This document shows, piece by piece, positions 49,684 to 61,027 of a stretch of 64,000 nt of DNA. Below the pieces are notes generated by a model. The model was not told the origin of the DNA and did no database searches. It saw only the letters and a program-made list of their open reading frames with translations. Position 1 is the stretch's first letter. Each line of letters starts with the position of its first letter. Source of the stretch: Kalmusia sp. IMI 367209 (taxonomy: Eukaryota > Ascomycota > Dothideomycetes > Pleosporales > Didymosphaeriaceae); the NCBI GenBank assembly GCA_027946365.1, contig JAPEUQ010000006.1:1364001-1428000 (forward strand), given 5' to 3'. A program made the translations under genes and the position numbers.

Positions 49684-52600
49684 TCAACGTCGATCGCCGT
49701 TGGACGGAGTGGTTCGCCTATGATCTTGGATGTCCTTCTCCTCCTCGTCCTTGAGCTGCCGGAAGCGCTTACGCCACTTGATGGCACGTTCTTTCTTCTG
49801 GTCAGGTGACAGATTGCGCATGTCATCCTTCTTGCGTCTGAATTTGTTTGTGACTTGTTCAAGCTTAGCCTTGGCCGGTGAATGTTCTCCCGATTTCTTG
49901 GGCGAACTGGACGTATTGGCTTGAGTCGGTACAGTAGCGTCGCTTCGCTCGCCTGGTGTAGACTTGACAGGAGACGCCAGGACCTTCTGCTTTCCTTTGC
50001 TAGATGAGGGTCGGAAACAGAAGGCATGGTCATCGACCGACTCCAACGAACGCGGGGCATCAGTAAAGCGCGAAGCATCAGTAGGGTGGGGATCATCAGT
50101 CGAACGCTGGCCGTCTGTTGTAGAAGGTGGGCAACCATGCTGCCGATACGACTGCTCCTTGATATGAGTATCGCGGACCATGTCCGCCAAATCGTCCATT
50201 GCACCATCAAGGCCTGACAAGCGCTGGTTAGCCATAGGCCGAGCGAAAGATGAAACATCCCCGTTGAATCCCTTCATGCTGTACTCTTTGACAGTGTGAT
50301 TGTATCGCTGCGAAGAAATGGGAGTTCCATAAGCACGGTTGGTGAGTTGATTGCCAGAAAATTGTCGAATCGTGGGACCCAGCATTGCGGCTTCTGTTCG
50401 GGGTAAGGTACCTTTCTCTGAGCTCTTCTTTGCGAGGCTATTTTCAGTAGCCGATAGCGCGGTTTGCTGATACCCAGGTAAGACTCTGTCCAAGGCGCTA
50501 ATTGAGCTCATGTACATATGTGGCGATAGATTACGCATCTGTTGCTCTTGTGCACTTTCGTTGCAGTGCGTGTACACGAAAGGTGATTCGGACGTGCCAC
50601 ATGCAGAGTCCTTGCGCGTATCGGTAGCTGAATTGATTCTCGAGGATCGGATATTCTCTTGACCTCCTACGGGAGCATCGGCACGATTGAACGTCATGCT
50701 AATCGCAGAGTCGTGAGGTTGGGAACTAGCTACAAGCCCACGAAGAGAATTGTTGAGACCCTTCTTGCTTTCATCCTGAAGAAATTGGAGGAGGCCTTGG
50801 ATATACCCTTTCAACACGTCTGGACTGTCGGGGATCCCTACATGATCATAGCCGGCCTGGAAACCTTCCTGGTAGGTTGATGGCATGTGGCTAATCGGTT
50901 TTGAACTGACCAATGGCCAAGTGTCCTCCGTACCAAAGCGCTGGTCGGTTGTCTGACGTGCAGATGTGCTACCAGAAAAAGTGGACTTCAAGGGCGCAGT
51001 CGAAGGTAGCGGGAGACGCTCCTGCACAGTTGTCGAAGGTTGAGCAGCAGCATTTTGCCTTAGTGATCCAGTGGAGGGTTGTTTGCCAAAGCACTCCGGC
51101 CATGAGGGAAACTTTGCGACTGCTTTATGGCTGGAGCGAGTAGATTTCCCCTCATTCCAAGGACTGGCCGGCCAATTTTTCTCAGGTGTTGAGGGAACCA
51201 CTGAGGTCTCATTGGTCATTGGGATTGACTCGGTGGCTTTTGGTGCGACTCGGGTAGAAGAGTGCTCATGTGTGTTCGTAGGAAAGAAGTCTGTCGTGTC
51301 GATGCTAGATAGACTAGGCTTTTGAGAAAGCGCTCGATCCTCGCATTTCTCAATTTGAGAAACACCGTTGATGCGCCACGAGGAACTCTTGGCTGGTGAC
51401 GGTGTTGGAGGGACATTCTTGGCAATTGTAGTATGCTTCTCTACGGGCTCATAGGTTGGGCTCTTGGGATCGAGCGCTGAAGTCATCTGCTTCTTATTCT
51501 CCTCCGGTGGTGGCTTGATCTGAATCGCGTGGGAACGACGACTCGCAGATCCGGGAGACTGGGGAGCCTGAACAGGATGTGGCATGTACGGTGTGTGCTC
51601 TGCCGGCGGCATATTAGGGTAACCTGCAAAGGGCGGTTGTGGCTGGTACATCATCATAGGCGGGTATGAAGATGCACCTTGAAATCCATACATTGGTGAA
51701 GGCATGGACTGCTGAAATTGCGGAACGAAAGGGGCCGGGGGCACCGAGGCAGGCATCGATCCAAGAACACTGGAAAAGCCATTAGATTGTGCAGGCAGAA
51801 CTTTGTTGTTCTCGGTAGCCTCCAGTGCAGTGATCTGCTTGCGCAAGGCATCGAGCTCGATGATCAGGTTCCTTTTCTTTTCAATCACCGTTGCGCGCCA
51901 GGCATCTGTCTGGTGACTAGCTTGCAGCACCTCAGTCTGCTCGACGGTGCGAAGTTCTTGCTTTTTGAGTGTTTGCTGGGCTTTCAGTGTTTCAATGTCG
52001 AGATCCGCGAATGGTGTGGGAGTCGGTCCCCGTGCGGGAGGTGCACTAGTAAAGCTGCTTCGGGCAGAGAGCCCAGAGAGTGTCTCTGCTGATTTCGGTG
52101 CCGCGTCTATTGCTCCAGGGCCCAGGACTGGCGCAGAGGCATTCGCCGTGTCAAGCGCAGGAAGTGCATAAACGCGGTCACCAACGTAAAGAACAGGCTG
52201 ACTTCCAACCACTTCCAGCCGGGGCACGTTGTTGGTATCTGGGCGCGATTGTGTAGACATGGTATTGGTGATTGGGATGCCGCGGAGTGCGGGCAATTTG
52301 AATGTGCTGTTGACAAAACGGTTGTTCAACACCGGTGGGAGTTCGCTTGGGACGATGCGGCCACCAGCAGTGACTCGTATACCCGGGGGGCTACCGTGTT
52401 CCTTGAGGAGCCTCTCAGCTTTACCGCGCTTGATTGAGGGCGATGGCGAAGGCTTTTTGACGGGCGCCGCTGGGGTAAGTGCAGGTGTGGCAGTAGAACG
52501 GAGGCTCTTGTTAGAAGGTGCAGCAGCCAGAATTGCCGACGCTGAGGGTCGCAAGACGTGCTCTGTGCACGCAAATTGGTCAGCAAATTATGTCTTGTTT

Positions 52601-52871
52601 TTGTTGATCAAAGATAGCGAGAGGTGAAAGGTTGCGGTGCCGTGATTGGCTACGGTCTTTCTATTGGAGTTGTGTCGTTTCTTGGGCAACCCTCCTCGCT
52701 GGCAAGAGCGATATGCAAGTTGCTGCGGCCGCAGACACGAGAGTGCGGTGAAATTTCCAGACACCATCACCGACCTTTAATTACATCTTCGTCGGCGAAC
52801 TTCTCGATTGACACTGCAGATTCGGAAACGGAGTCTCTGAGAGCAAGCAGCTCCTCGACCTTGTATGACAT
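49684..52871 (-). CDS. Disordered protein with eIF4E-binding-type N-terminal motif
   Basis: Two exons (52871-52775 and 52562-49684) with a 212-bp intron give 991 residues. The first exon begins MSYKVEELLALRDS; residues 3-9, YKVEELL, fit the YxxxxL-phi motif by which 4E-BPs, eIF4G and 4E-T bind eIF4E. The second exon continues EHVLRPSAS and is mostly Ser/Pro/Gln-rich and predicted disordered by composition, with one coiled coil near residues 205-275 (TLKKQELRTVEQTEVL, KKRNLIIELDALRKQITALEA) and a basic C-terminal helix (QKKERAIKWRKRFRQLKDEEEKD). No catalytic domain is visible. Translational control or mRNP granule function is inferred from the motif only. The intron donor GGTCGG is weak, but the in-frame join and conserved-looking start support it. 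Confidence 0.75.
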
Positions 52872-53753
52872 GGTGGTCCTTTAACCCGGTCCAACACGGG
52901 ACGATGGAATGTGGTAAACTGAACGCGGGAGAGGGGTGGTGAACGAAGCACGGCGATACAATCGGCAATGGGCGAGGCGTGAGATGCTTGTGATGCGAAT
53001 ATCCTGGCAGCATCAGTTAGATGGTTCCATTGAGAGGCACCAACAATCAAAGTAGCAACGGGGCTTGTTCACGTACCTCAAACGGGCGGTGAGGTGGTAT
53101 GCGAACGAGTGTGCAGCTATCCAAAAGCCGAAGAGCAGCAATGACAAAAGAAGAGCGGAACAAGAAGACGGAGACAAATGAGTGTGTTGAGATGAAGAGA
53201 AGAGGGACCTTTCGGGAAGGCTATAACAAACACGCTGGTGCGACTGCCGTGCAAGGTAGGGCCCAGCGGAAAGGGAGGATGGAGATGGGAAGAAGGACTG
53301 ATGAAGTATCGTGGAGTTCAAGCAGCGATGCTACGGACCGGGATGACTGTCTTTCATGGAAGCAGGACCCCGCGGGGTACGAAAAAGGTAGGAAGTATGA
53401 GGAGAACAGTAGCTATAGGAAAGGTAAGAGCGTAATGCGAGCAAGAGCGATAAGAGGCGCAAGAGCGGCAGAGAAACAGAATGATATATGGCTATACACC
53501 TGAATTTCCAACGTGAGGAAAAAAAATATATGGATCATATGAGAAGACATTGGATGCCTACGAGCTACATAGCCTGCAGCAATAGTCCATCTTGAGACGA
53601 TTGTGAGGCATAGACTAGAGCATCACATGCTGTCTCCTCACCGGCAATAAACTATTACGTGCTATGAATCTGAAAGTGTTTTCACTGTGCAGATGAAGGA
53701 ATGCTCATCAAATAATCATAACGCCGTTCGCTATGCGTAGTACAACTCGTGAC
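52872..53753. other. 0.9-kb intergenic region
   Basis: Upstream region of the 4E-motif gene and 3' flank of MRE11. Purine-rich in part (AAGAG/GGAAG runs around 53130-53460), without a supported gene. Confidence 0.4.
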
Positions 53754-56182
53754 CTATCGCCTACGAGTAACTCTAGAAGTCGGAGGTGGTTCGAAGGCAT
53801 CCTCGTCATCGGAAATTTCATCTTCGTCCTGTAAAATTAGAATCTACGATCATGTAGTGTCTAGCAAGCTCACCTCTTCTATTACTTTTTTGGCTCGAGA
53901 GGCAGCAGCTCGTTGAGTAGAAGCTCGCGGCGTGGGCCCACGCTGAGCGGACGATTGGGAGAAGTTCAATGTGGATTGCTTGGTTGCAGGTGCTCGGGTA
54001 CGAGTCGCTGCCGTCTTCTTCGCTGGTGATTTGGCACGCGTTGGAGCCTTGCTCGCAGGCTTAGTGGCCGTTGACCTTTGCCCTACGAAAAGGTCCTCGC
54101 CAGAATCGGAGTCGCCCCCGGCTCCCTCAATATTGTTGTCCTCGATCATGATCACATCAGAGTCTTCATCTACATCATCCTCTTCTTCTTCTACAGCGGC
54201 CTTCTTCTTTCCACGGGTTGTCTTTGGAGCTGGGGCCTTCTTGGTCGTAGTTGTAGCCTTTTTAGTAGCAGCCACAGTCTGGCGAGTGGTTCCAGCTGCC
54301 TTGCCCCTCCCCCTAGCAGCTGGCTTCCTCGGTTGGGCCGCTGCGGCAAGATCTTCATCCTCTTCACTGTCTGTATTAGCGCGGGCATCTGGTGAATCCT
54401 CCCAAGGTCCATCGAAGTCGCTATTCCACGTGTCCGGCTTAGGTCTAATCTTATTTTTACGCTGTATGTTGATTAGTTTCATAATTCGATCGCTTTGGGA
54501 TTGGGTAGTGTACTCGCCTTTCGCGTCGCGTGACCAGCGGCAAAGGTACCCTCCATTTGACTCTTATACTGCTCCATCTCTTGCACAAGTTCGTCTACAT
54601 CGATCTCATGAGTGCCAAGCAGATGTTTCTGTTGTGATCTCAGACTATCCTTCACGAAAGTTTCCATAGCATGCTTGTCGTCCTTGTCCACGAATTGTGC
54701 AACGGCGTCTCCGAACGAATTCTGCGGTAATATTGAGAGCGACTGCGCAGTTAGAAACTCCTTCACGAGTTTTTCAACCTTGACCGTATCTATTGATAGC
54801 TGCGCCATAGCTGAGTCGTCAGGGAGATCTACAGTTGCCTTGGCCATTCGAGAAGCTGTCTTCTTTTTTCGATGGAACATGACAACGTCGTTTACATTCG
54901 CGACCTTGCCCTGAAACTTGTTGGATAACCGCTGGGGATTTTCGATTTTGAATTCGCCAGGTTCGGGAGCAGTGTACTCGACACGTAGGCGAACAAGTGG
55001 AAGTGGCACCTCTATCTCTTCGTCTTCGTCTCGATCGTCTTGCAGCTCAAGCCACTCCCTTTTGGCTTCCTCGATCAGATCCTCAATGATCTCAATGACG
55101 ATCGAGGAAATTTTGTTCTTGTTGTCACTCACGCGCCAGAGCTGTCGATCTATGACCTCTTGCTGCTCTTGCAAGACGATATCTTTCATGATGAAAGGCC
55201 GTACTGACTTGAGTCGTATTGGCTGGCACCAGAACTTCCGCTCCTTCTCGGCATTACTTGTATCTATACTCAGAATAGCGACATGCTTCGGCATGGCCTC
55301 TCCAGGCATTAAGGACGTAGCGACCGACGACCCAGGTTGGATAACTTGGAAGCCCATCTCAGGATTGAGCTTGGGTTCAATGAGGCATTCGTGCTCGTGA
55401 CCCCAAATGACGAGATCGATGAATTCCGGTAGGAAGTTCTCGGGAAGGAAGCTTGTAGGAGTATGTGCGACGTGATTTTGGTGAACACTCATCAGGTTAA
55501 ACCACTCGTTGGTCTGAACCTCTGGTTGGAAAAATTTGACGTCCCCATTTCGCCAGGTATGGAATAGGCGCTCGTCCCTTACATTACTGAGTCCATACAA
55601 AGCCAGCTTCGTATTGCCCTTCTGGAGGAGCACCGGCTTGATCTCGATCTTGTCAACTTCGGATGTGCGGCCATAATAATTGATCAAACCAGATGCTTGA
55701 AGCAGATCTAGCGCAGAAAAGTGTCCTTCTCCAGACGGGTCATCGTGGTTGCCGTGAATAGCGAAGACTGGTATCGCAACATTGATATCCGGATCTTCGT
55801 AATTAACATGGTCGAAGACTCCACCGAAGTTCTCGCTCGCATCGCTTAACATCTCCAACTCACACGGTTTGTCGCCCAAGCAGTTCATGCGTAGCGATTG
55901 CGTGACATGATACATGGACATGCGTGAAGGCTTATTTTCGTGGAAGAGGTCGCCGCCATGCAGCACCATGTCGACATCATGCTCTTTTGCGAGGCACATG
56001 ACTTCGTGAAACGTCTTCCAGCTGTCGTCTTTGCGCACGGGATCCCGTTCATTGTATCCAACGTGGCTGTCGGTCGCGACAAGAATGCGGATGACATCGG
56101 GGCCTAGGGGTGTATTGTCAGTTTCGTTGCTGTCCGCTTGCCTAGAAGGCGGGCTACCTTGGGGCGGGGCCTGCGAAGGCAT
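53754..56182 (-). CDS. MRE11: DNA double-strand break repair nuclease Mre11
   Basis: Three exons (56182-54518, 54461-53874, 53828-53754) give 775 residues. All five phosphoesterase motifs are present: DSHVGY (D38, H40), GGDLFHENKPS, GNHDDPSGEG, SVHQNH and WGHEHEC. The capping domain and Rad50-binding region follow, then a glycine/arginine- and Ser/Thr-rich tail with KKAAVEEEEDD and a final TSRVTRRR. Mre11 with Rad50 and Nbs1 senses and trims DNA ends. The first intron (54462-54517) only fits with a GC donor (AAG/GCGAGT), as no GT site keeps the frame; the second is GTGAGC...ACAG. The gene is divergent from mitochondrial uS19m. Confidence 0.96.
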
Positions 56183-56445
56183 AGTTGATCTGCACTTTGC
56201 AGAGTTGAGGATTGAGCAAATAGAGAGAGCTTTATGATGTCTATGAATGAAGCGGCACCCCTACAATGTTTCCATCGATTGAGTCACCTCCGCAACAATA
56301 CCGAGATGGGCCTTTCACACAGTCGCGTCGCGTTCTGCCTGGAAGCGCCAAGAAACCCGCTATCACGTGGAAGTGATCCTTGCAGCGTGGCTCTTGTTTG
56401 CACCGAAAACGTCAAGCCGACCTCGCATCCTCCGCAGCACCAGAA
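56183..56445. promoter_or_regulatory. Bidirectional promoter of MRE11 and RSM19
   Basis: The two ATGs face away from each other with 263 bp between them; shared promoter inferred from spacing only. Confidence 0.45.
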
Positions 56446-56910
56446 ATGTTTCCCACGCGAGCGCTTTGTGCGCGATCAGTCTGGAAAGGTATGTTGCAAG
56501 AATCGCATACCTAAGATTTAGCTAATTCCATCCTGCAGGGCCAAACATCGTGCCGTAAGTACGTCAGAGAAGCACTCATTGCTCTACTCAGAACACCGCA
56601 GACTCCCTATTGTTCGACCGCAGCCCGGCCAAAAGATCCCCCCGATCAAGACACAAGCACGCTCCGCGACAATCCTACCAAACTTTGTCGGCCTGAAGTT
56701 CCAGATACACACGGGCAAGTCCTACGTGGATATCACCATAACGGAAGACATGGTAGGACACAAGTTAGGAGAATTTGCGCCGTACGTCAATCTCGACAGC
56801 CTACCCATACATCTTAGGAACACTTCAGTGATGGTTGCCCGGGCCGAGAAGCTGACGGTGTCTTTAGGACAAGGAAGCAGTTCACATATAAACAGACGAA
56901 AAACAAGTAA
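56446..56910 (+). CDS. RSM19: Mitochondrial small-subunit ribosomal protein uS19m
   Basis: Four exons (56446-56488, 56539-56554, 56602-56781, 56868-56910) with introns of 50, 47 and 86 bp encode 93 residues. The second exon is a 16-nt micro-exon. The joined protein reads SVWKGPNIVPLPIVR at the start, then [46 protein letters not shown] and a basic [13 protein letters not shown] end, which is the full uS19 fold at normal length. uS19 sits in the head of the small ribosomal subunit near the A site. Without the 16-nt exon and the 3' exon, a naive frame search would stop early and miss both ends. Confidence 0.93.
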
Positions 56911-57276
56911 AGGATATGTCGAACATGCATGAATGGGAGTTTCGGGTATCATTTGGGGTTTTAGAAGTAGACCCTCTGTACTTTTACTGTACAAAATAGT
57001 ATAAGTTTCACCCTCAGAGGTACCAATGCGAAAAGTAGCCTGTCCTCCAACGCCAAACGCCTGTTATGCTCCGGTAAGCAAGTATGGTTTGAATATTTTC
57101 CGCCAGTTCCACCCTGCCACCTCGATCCAGAAAGCTGTCGTATAGAACCTCAGAGCTGCCATAACAATGGCGCGCGTATGGCTGATTAGAGATAAGGTCG
57201 CAATAGTGACGATGAACTGGACTGCCGTAGCTGTACCATGAGCGCCTGTCTTGATCATTTCGTGTAGTGCGATTGC
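56911..57276. other. Convergent 3' spacer
   Basis: 366 bp between the stops of RSM19 (plus) and TAF10 (minus); nothing else seen. Confidence 0.5.
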
Positions 57277-57995
57277 TTATCGGTAGAACTCTCCGCGCTT
57301 GATGTTAACACCATATTCGCCCACGGCCATACCGAGATCTTCCATGGTAAGAACAGTCCGGCCTTGGCCGCCACCTTGTCCACCTCCACCATATCCTGCA
57401 CGCGGCGCACCCAGAGCAAGATCTTTAGCCTTCGCACCAGTGTCCTTGCCTCCTTGGGCTCCGCCGGGCGCTGCCGCACCTTGGGGCCCTGCACCTCCGG
57501 CCAGACCACCCATGGGGTTGTTACTCGTAGTATTAGACGCCCGGATTCGGGAGAATTGGTAGGCATCAGCGGCGATATCGGCAATGAACTTCTGCGTCGC
57601 AAGCGCAAGGAGGCGCGCGAGGTGCGGCGAGGTTTGAGGCGGCGGCGGCAGGCCAGCGCGGGTCAAGTAGTAGTTGGTCACGGCGTCTGGGATCTGGGGG
57701 ACGAATTAGTGGTGCCTTTGATCCGCAGCGGGGCAAGACATACAATGGGCGCGAAATCATCCATCTTGGACAAAAACTCCCGCAACGTGGCATCCTTTTT
57801 CGCGGGTATGCGCGCTTCTACGTGGTTCTCCGCAACACCATTTCTTTGGGGGACTTCCGCATCGTTTGCGCCGTCGAGGTTCATCGCGTCCGGTTGTTGA
57901 GTGCCTTCCGGATTGATATCAGCTTCGATGCCAGCATCCAAGTCGTCGTTCATCTCGGCATCAGCATTGGGTGGGGGCTGCGTGTGGTCGGCCAT
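57277..57995 (-). CDS. TAF10: TFIID/SAGA subunit TAF10
   Basis: Two exons (57995-57744, 57693-57277) with a 50-bp intron give 222 residues. An acidic N-terminus leads into the histone-fold region [33 protein letters not shown] and [25 protein letters not shown], the most conserved part of TAF10. A Gly/Ala-rich loop follows ([18 protein letters not shown]) before the final [21 protein letters not shown]10 is shared by TFIID and SAGA and helps place RNA polymerase II at promoters. The intron falls exactly between API and IPDAV. Confidence 0.96.
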
Positions 57996-58577
57996 GCTGT
58001 CTTTTACGGTGAGACTGGCCTGCAGACGGTGAAAGCAGATGGGCGCACGTCACAAAGGTGAAGCCAAGTGATACAAGAGCACTGCAGCCTTAGCGCGTCG
58101 GCACGTCGGAGTTGCGGCGTTCGTTGCGCTCGCCCAATCATTGCGCGCACCACATGACTACCTCTAGCTCAGCCTTCCAACACAGTTCATTATGATGTCT
58201 TCTAGAAAGGCAAGCCGTTGTATAATGAGCAGTGTCAGTAGTTTGCTGCAAATCCAGTCGTTCGCCCCTCCGGCGTAGCGCATGAGCACCGTCGCCCAGC
58301 GCACTTGAGCTGCATGTGGCCAGGCAACAAAAACAGCACCTCCTGACCAATAGCTCGACGTTGCTTCGTTGATCAGAACCACGGCGCCCCAGCTTTTTGG
58401 AATAAGATATTGACTTGTGTGGCGGTTACATCTACTATTCGATCGTAACTACAGCGGCAAATCCGTGAGAGATTCAAAATATCGCTCCCTCCTATGTGGA
58501 CCACTATGATACATTTGGGAACAGCTCACAACAACGTTTCGACTTAGTACCTTATTAACTGTAAGACTATAGCCGTC
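57996..58577. other. Divergent spacer between TAF10 and the F-box-like gene
   Basis: 582 bp with no supported gene; it should include both promoters. Confidence 0.4.
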
Positions 58578-60035
58578 ATGCAAAGCTTGATCAATCTCCC
58601 ACTAGAACTCCTCGAGTAAATATACCACCACTTGGGTAGTATTGACGATGTTCATAACTTTGGCTTCGTCTGCAAGAAGATCTATAGCGTCATTCGTCGG
58701 CCGTCAGTCTACGCCCAGATCATGCGATCCATCATTGGCTCTTCTCCTCAACACAGATATGATATCTTCTTGTGCGAAATGCCACAACTCCACCGAGGCA
58801 TAGTCAATCATTTTGCTGAAGGACAAGGACCGCTCCAACCTACTCAACCAGATCAGCCAAATCTCCATCCATTCGAATGCAAACTATATAGTCTATACGT
58901 TTCCAACAGGTATGCGTGCCCGTATGGGCCTTGCATTCATTGCCTTCCGGACGACAGAGTACATGAGATCTTGGCTCGCTACCAGGGTTCTCGGGTTCTA
59001 GAGGACGAATGGCTTGTCAGAGAACTCAAAAATAATGATCTACTCCCAGTCGACTACAGTACGAATGAAGACGAATTCAACCGAATGTACAGCTTGCTTA
59101 TGGAGCGTCACAACGAATTCAAGGATGGCCATATTCCAGTGCGCTATTCTGCGGAGGCCAAATCTTACGCTAGCTTCAACAGTGATCAAAGAGGTCGCTT
59201 TTACGCTGCTCTTATCTCAGTTTGGCTCTTGAATGAAGTTCCCTGGGTATTAACGAGCTTCGCTTACCCGACGCAATCTTTCTTAGTTCAGCTGAGAATT
59301 CTAGACAAGTGCAAAGAGTGGTTTAAGCAGCATTCGGAGACGCCTCTGGTGACCGAAGCGGACAGATGTGCGATGTGGCAGTTCCTCTATCACCACCTGC
59401 TACCTTTATATGGGGCATTTTTAGCTGACCAAGACTCTTCTGAGCTGCCGATGACGTTCCCATCGGAGCTTGAGAGGTACTCCCCACATAACACACGGAT
59501 GTTGCAACTATTCCTGCTGGCGGGCCAAACCTACCTACAGCCTCCCGATCTCATCGATCTCATAATGCGCTTCCGAATTTCGAGGAAAACGCCCTATCCT
59601 GATCTAACAATTCCGCACTCGACCAAGATTTTTCAGCGCCCCTCGAGAGCATTCCATTTTCGATCGCGACAGGCACACTCTCTGGGACCAGTCTCTCGTT
59701 ACCACGAACGCAACGCCATCCACCATTTCAACATCATATATCGTGCCTCTATCAATCAAACCGAATCGCATCCCTTCACTCGCCGAACGCGAGCACCCGG
59801 GCCAACAGGGATATTTGAAGTGACGGATGAAACGGCCGAGTATTTTCAAGACATGCTATTGGAGAAATTCAAAACTGGTATGAAGCTGAGTCAGAATGAG
59901 ACATCATCGTTGGGCATGGTAGTGAGGAAAGAATGGGCAAAGGTCTGGTGGGAGGTCTGGTGGTGGGCTAATAGTGAGGACAAAGCTCGAGCAAAGATTC
60001 AAAGATGGAGGGTTGGTATAGGTGGTCAAAAATAA
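58578..60035 (+). pseudogene. F-box-like protein gene with early stop codon
   Basis: Reading from ATG 58578 gives MQSLINLPLELLE, then TAA at 58617-58619 (codon 14), and then in the same frame IYHHLGSIDDVHNFGFVCKKIYSVI and an open frame of more than 465 further codons. The sequence on both sides of the stop matches an F-box helix pair (LPLELL-IYHHL), so the stop interrupts a domain rather than preceding a gene. The rest has CPYGPCIHCLPDD, a possible zinc-binding stretch, and WAKVWWEVWWWANSEDKARAKIQRW near the end; no other domain is recognised. F-box proteins recruit targets to SCF ubiquitin ligases. The stop could be a point mutation, including a C-to-T change in CAA of the kind caused by RIP, or a sequencing error. 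A shorter protein from a later Met (about 58721) would lack the F-box. Confidence 0.65.
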
Positions 60036-61027
60036 TGTTCGTGAGGGATGCCGTGAAGGGGCTATATAATGTTGCCTATACCGAGAAATGCAGAGGATGC
60101 GCTACATTACAAGGATAGAATCCAGGGGTAACATGCAAGCCGACTTGTCCTAAGCTGCACACTGTGGATATAAAACTACGTGAAACTTCGGCTTACGACT
60201 GCACGCACCTAGCACCTCCAGAAAGTCAATGTCACAAATTCCTAAGGCTATGAACAATGTAGCGATGCAGTAGTCTCACTTGACTGACTCAGTTCACTGA
60301 GTCGCTAGACTATCGCGAATATCTGACTCTCAGCTTGAGACCTCGTTGGCTTGGTGCACGGCATTTTGTATTATTTATGGATACACATAGTGTCTTGAAA
60401 TTGAAACGCCGTCCAGATTGCAGGCGCACGTTTGTGATATTTTTTGATTGGATAGTACTGCCTAGTCAAATACTTTGCTGCGCGGTGAGTTATACTAGGT
60501 GTCGCCATATCCTTCCAGTAACATGAAATTCACACATATAATCAGTTATACAAGGCTGCAAGGGTAAAGATATCTCCAATTAAAACCATTCGAAATGTTA
60601 CACAGGTCTGGGAGTTCGTTAAGCCTTTGTCTTCGTATGAAGGCTGCATGCTTGTGAACAAAAGATACAACTGCCCTCAAATTGGGTAGGTGTTGATTGT
60701 TAACCCAATCAACAGCGTAATAGCTCTGTACACCATCTACTAAATAGAGTCGATAAGCTTCAGGATTTGAGAGTGCGTTGTAGTCAGTCCCGGCGACTAT
60801 TTCCTGGGGTAGCTCGGCGGATTTAAGGGTACCTCGGCATCTGAACCCCAGATCCCCTCCCACGACACCTTGTCTCGAGCTGGGCGTAAGCCCCTCCCGC
60901 TTATAAGCTCCTGCGCCGCGAACAACATGTAGCCTCCTCAGACGAAAGCAATTCGCTGCGCCAAATGCATATTGTATACGCACGTTCACCTAGGATCTCG
61001 AAACGTTGACCAAATACGACGCTGGCC
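60036..61027. other. 1-kb intergenic region
   Basis: No supported gene. It contains an inverted repeat (60286-60303) and the promoter of the acyl-CoA dehydrogenase gene. A 147-codon minus-strand frame at 60546-60989 has no recognisable domain. Confidence 0.4.
60285..60303. repeat. Inverted repeat with AP-1/Gcn4-type core
   Basis: GACTCAG and CTGAGTC form a perfect 7-bp stem around a TTCA loop, and the left arm contains TGACTCA, the Gcn4/CpcA-type bZIP site. It lies 740 bp before the acyl-CoA dehydrogenase gene and 250 bp after the F-box-like gene. It could act as a bZIP site or a transcript hairpin, or be chance. Confidence 0.4.

Noticed and set aside
58613..58636. 24-bp GT-AG segment that would remove the stop in the F-box-like gene
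   Set aside because: It is far below the shortest introns seen in this window (45 bp) and would delete the conserved IYHHL helix.
60546..60989. 147-codon minus-strand frame before the acyl-CoA dehydrogenase gene
   Set aside because: No recognisable domain; it reads backward through the probable promoter of a well-supported gene.
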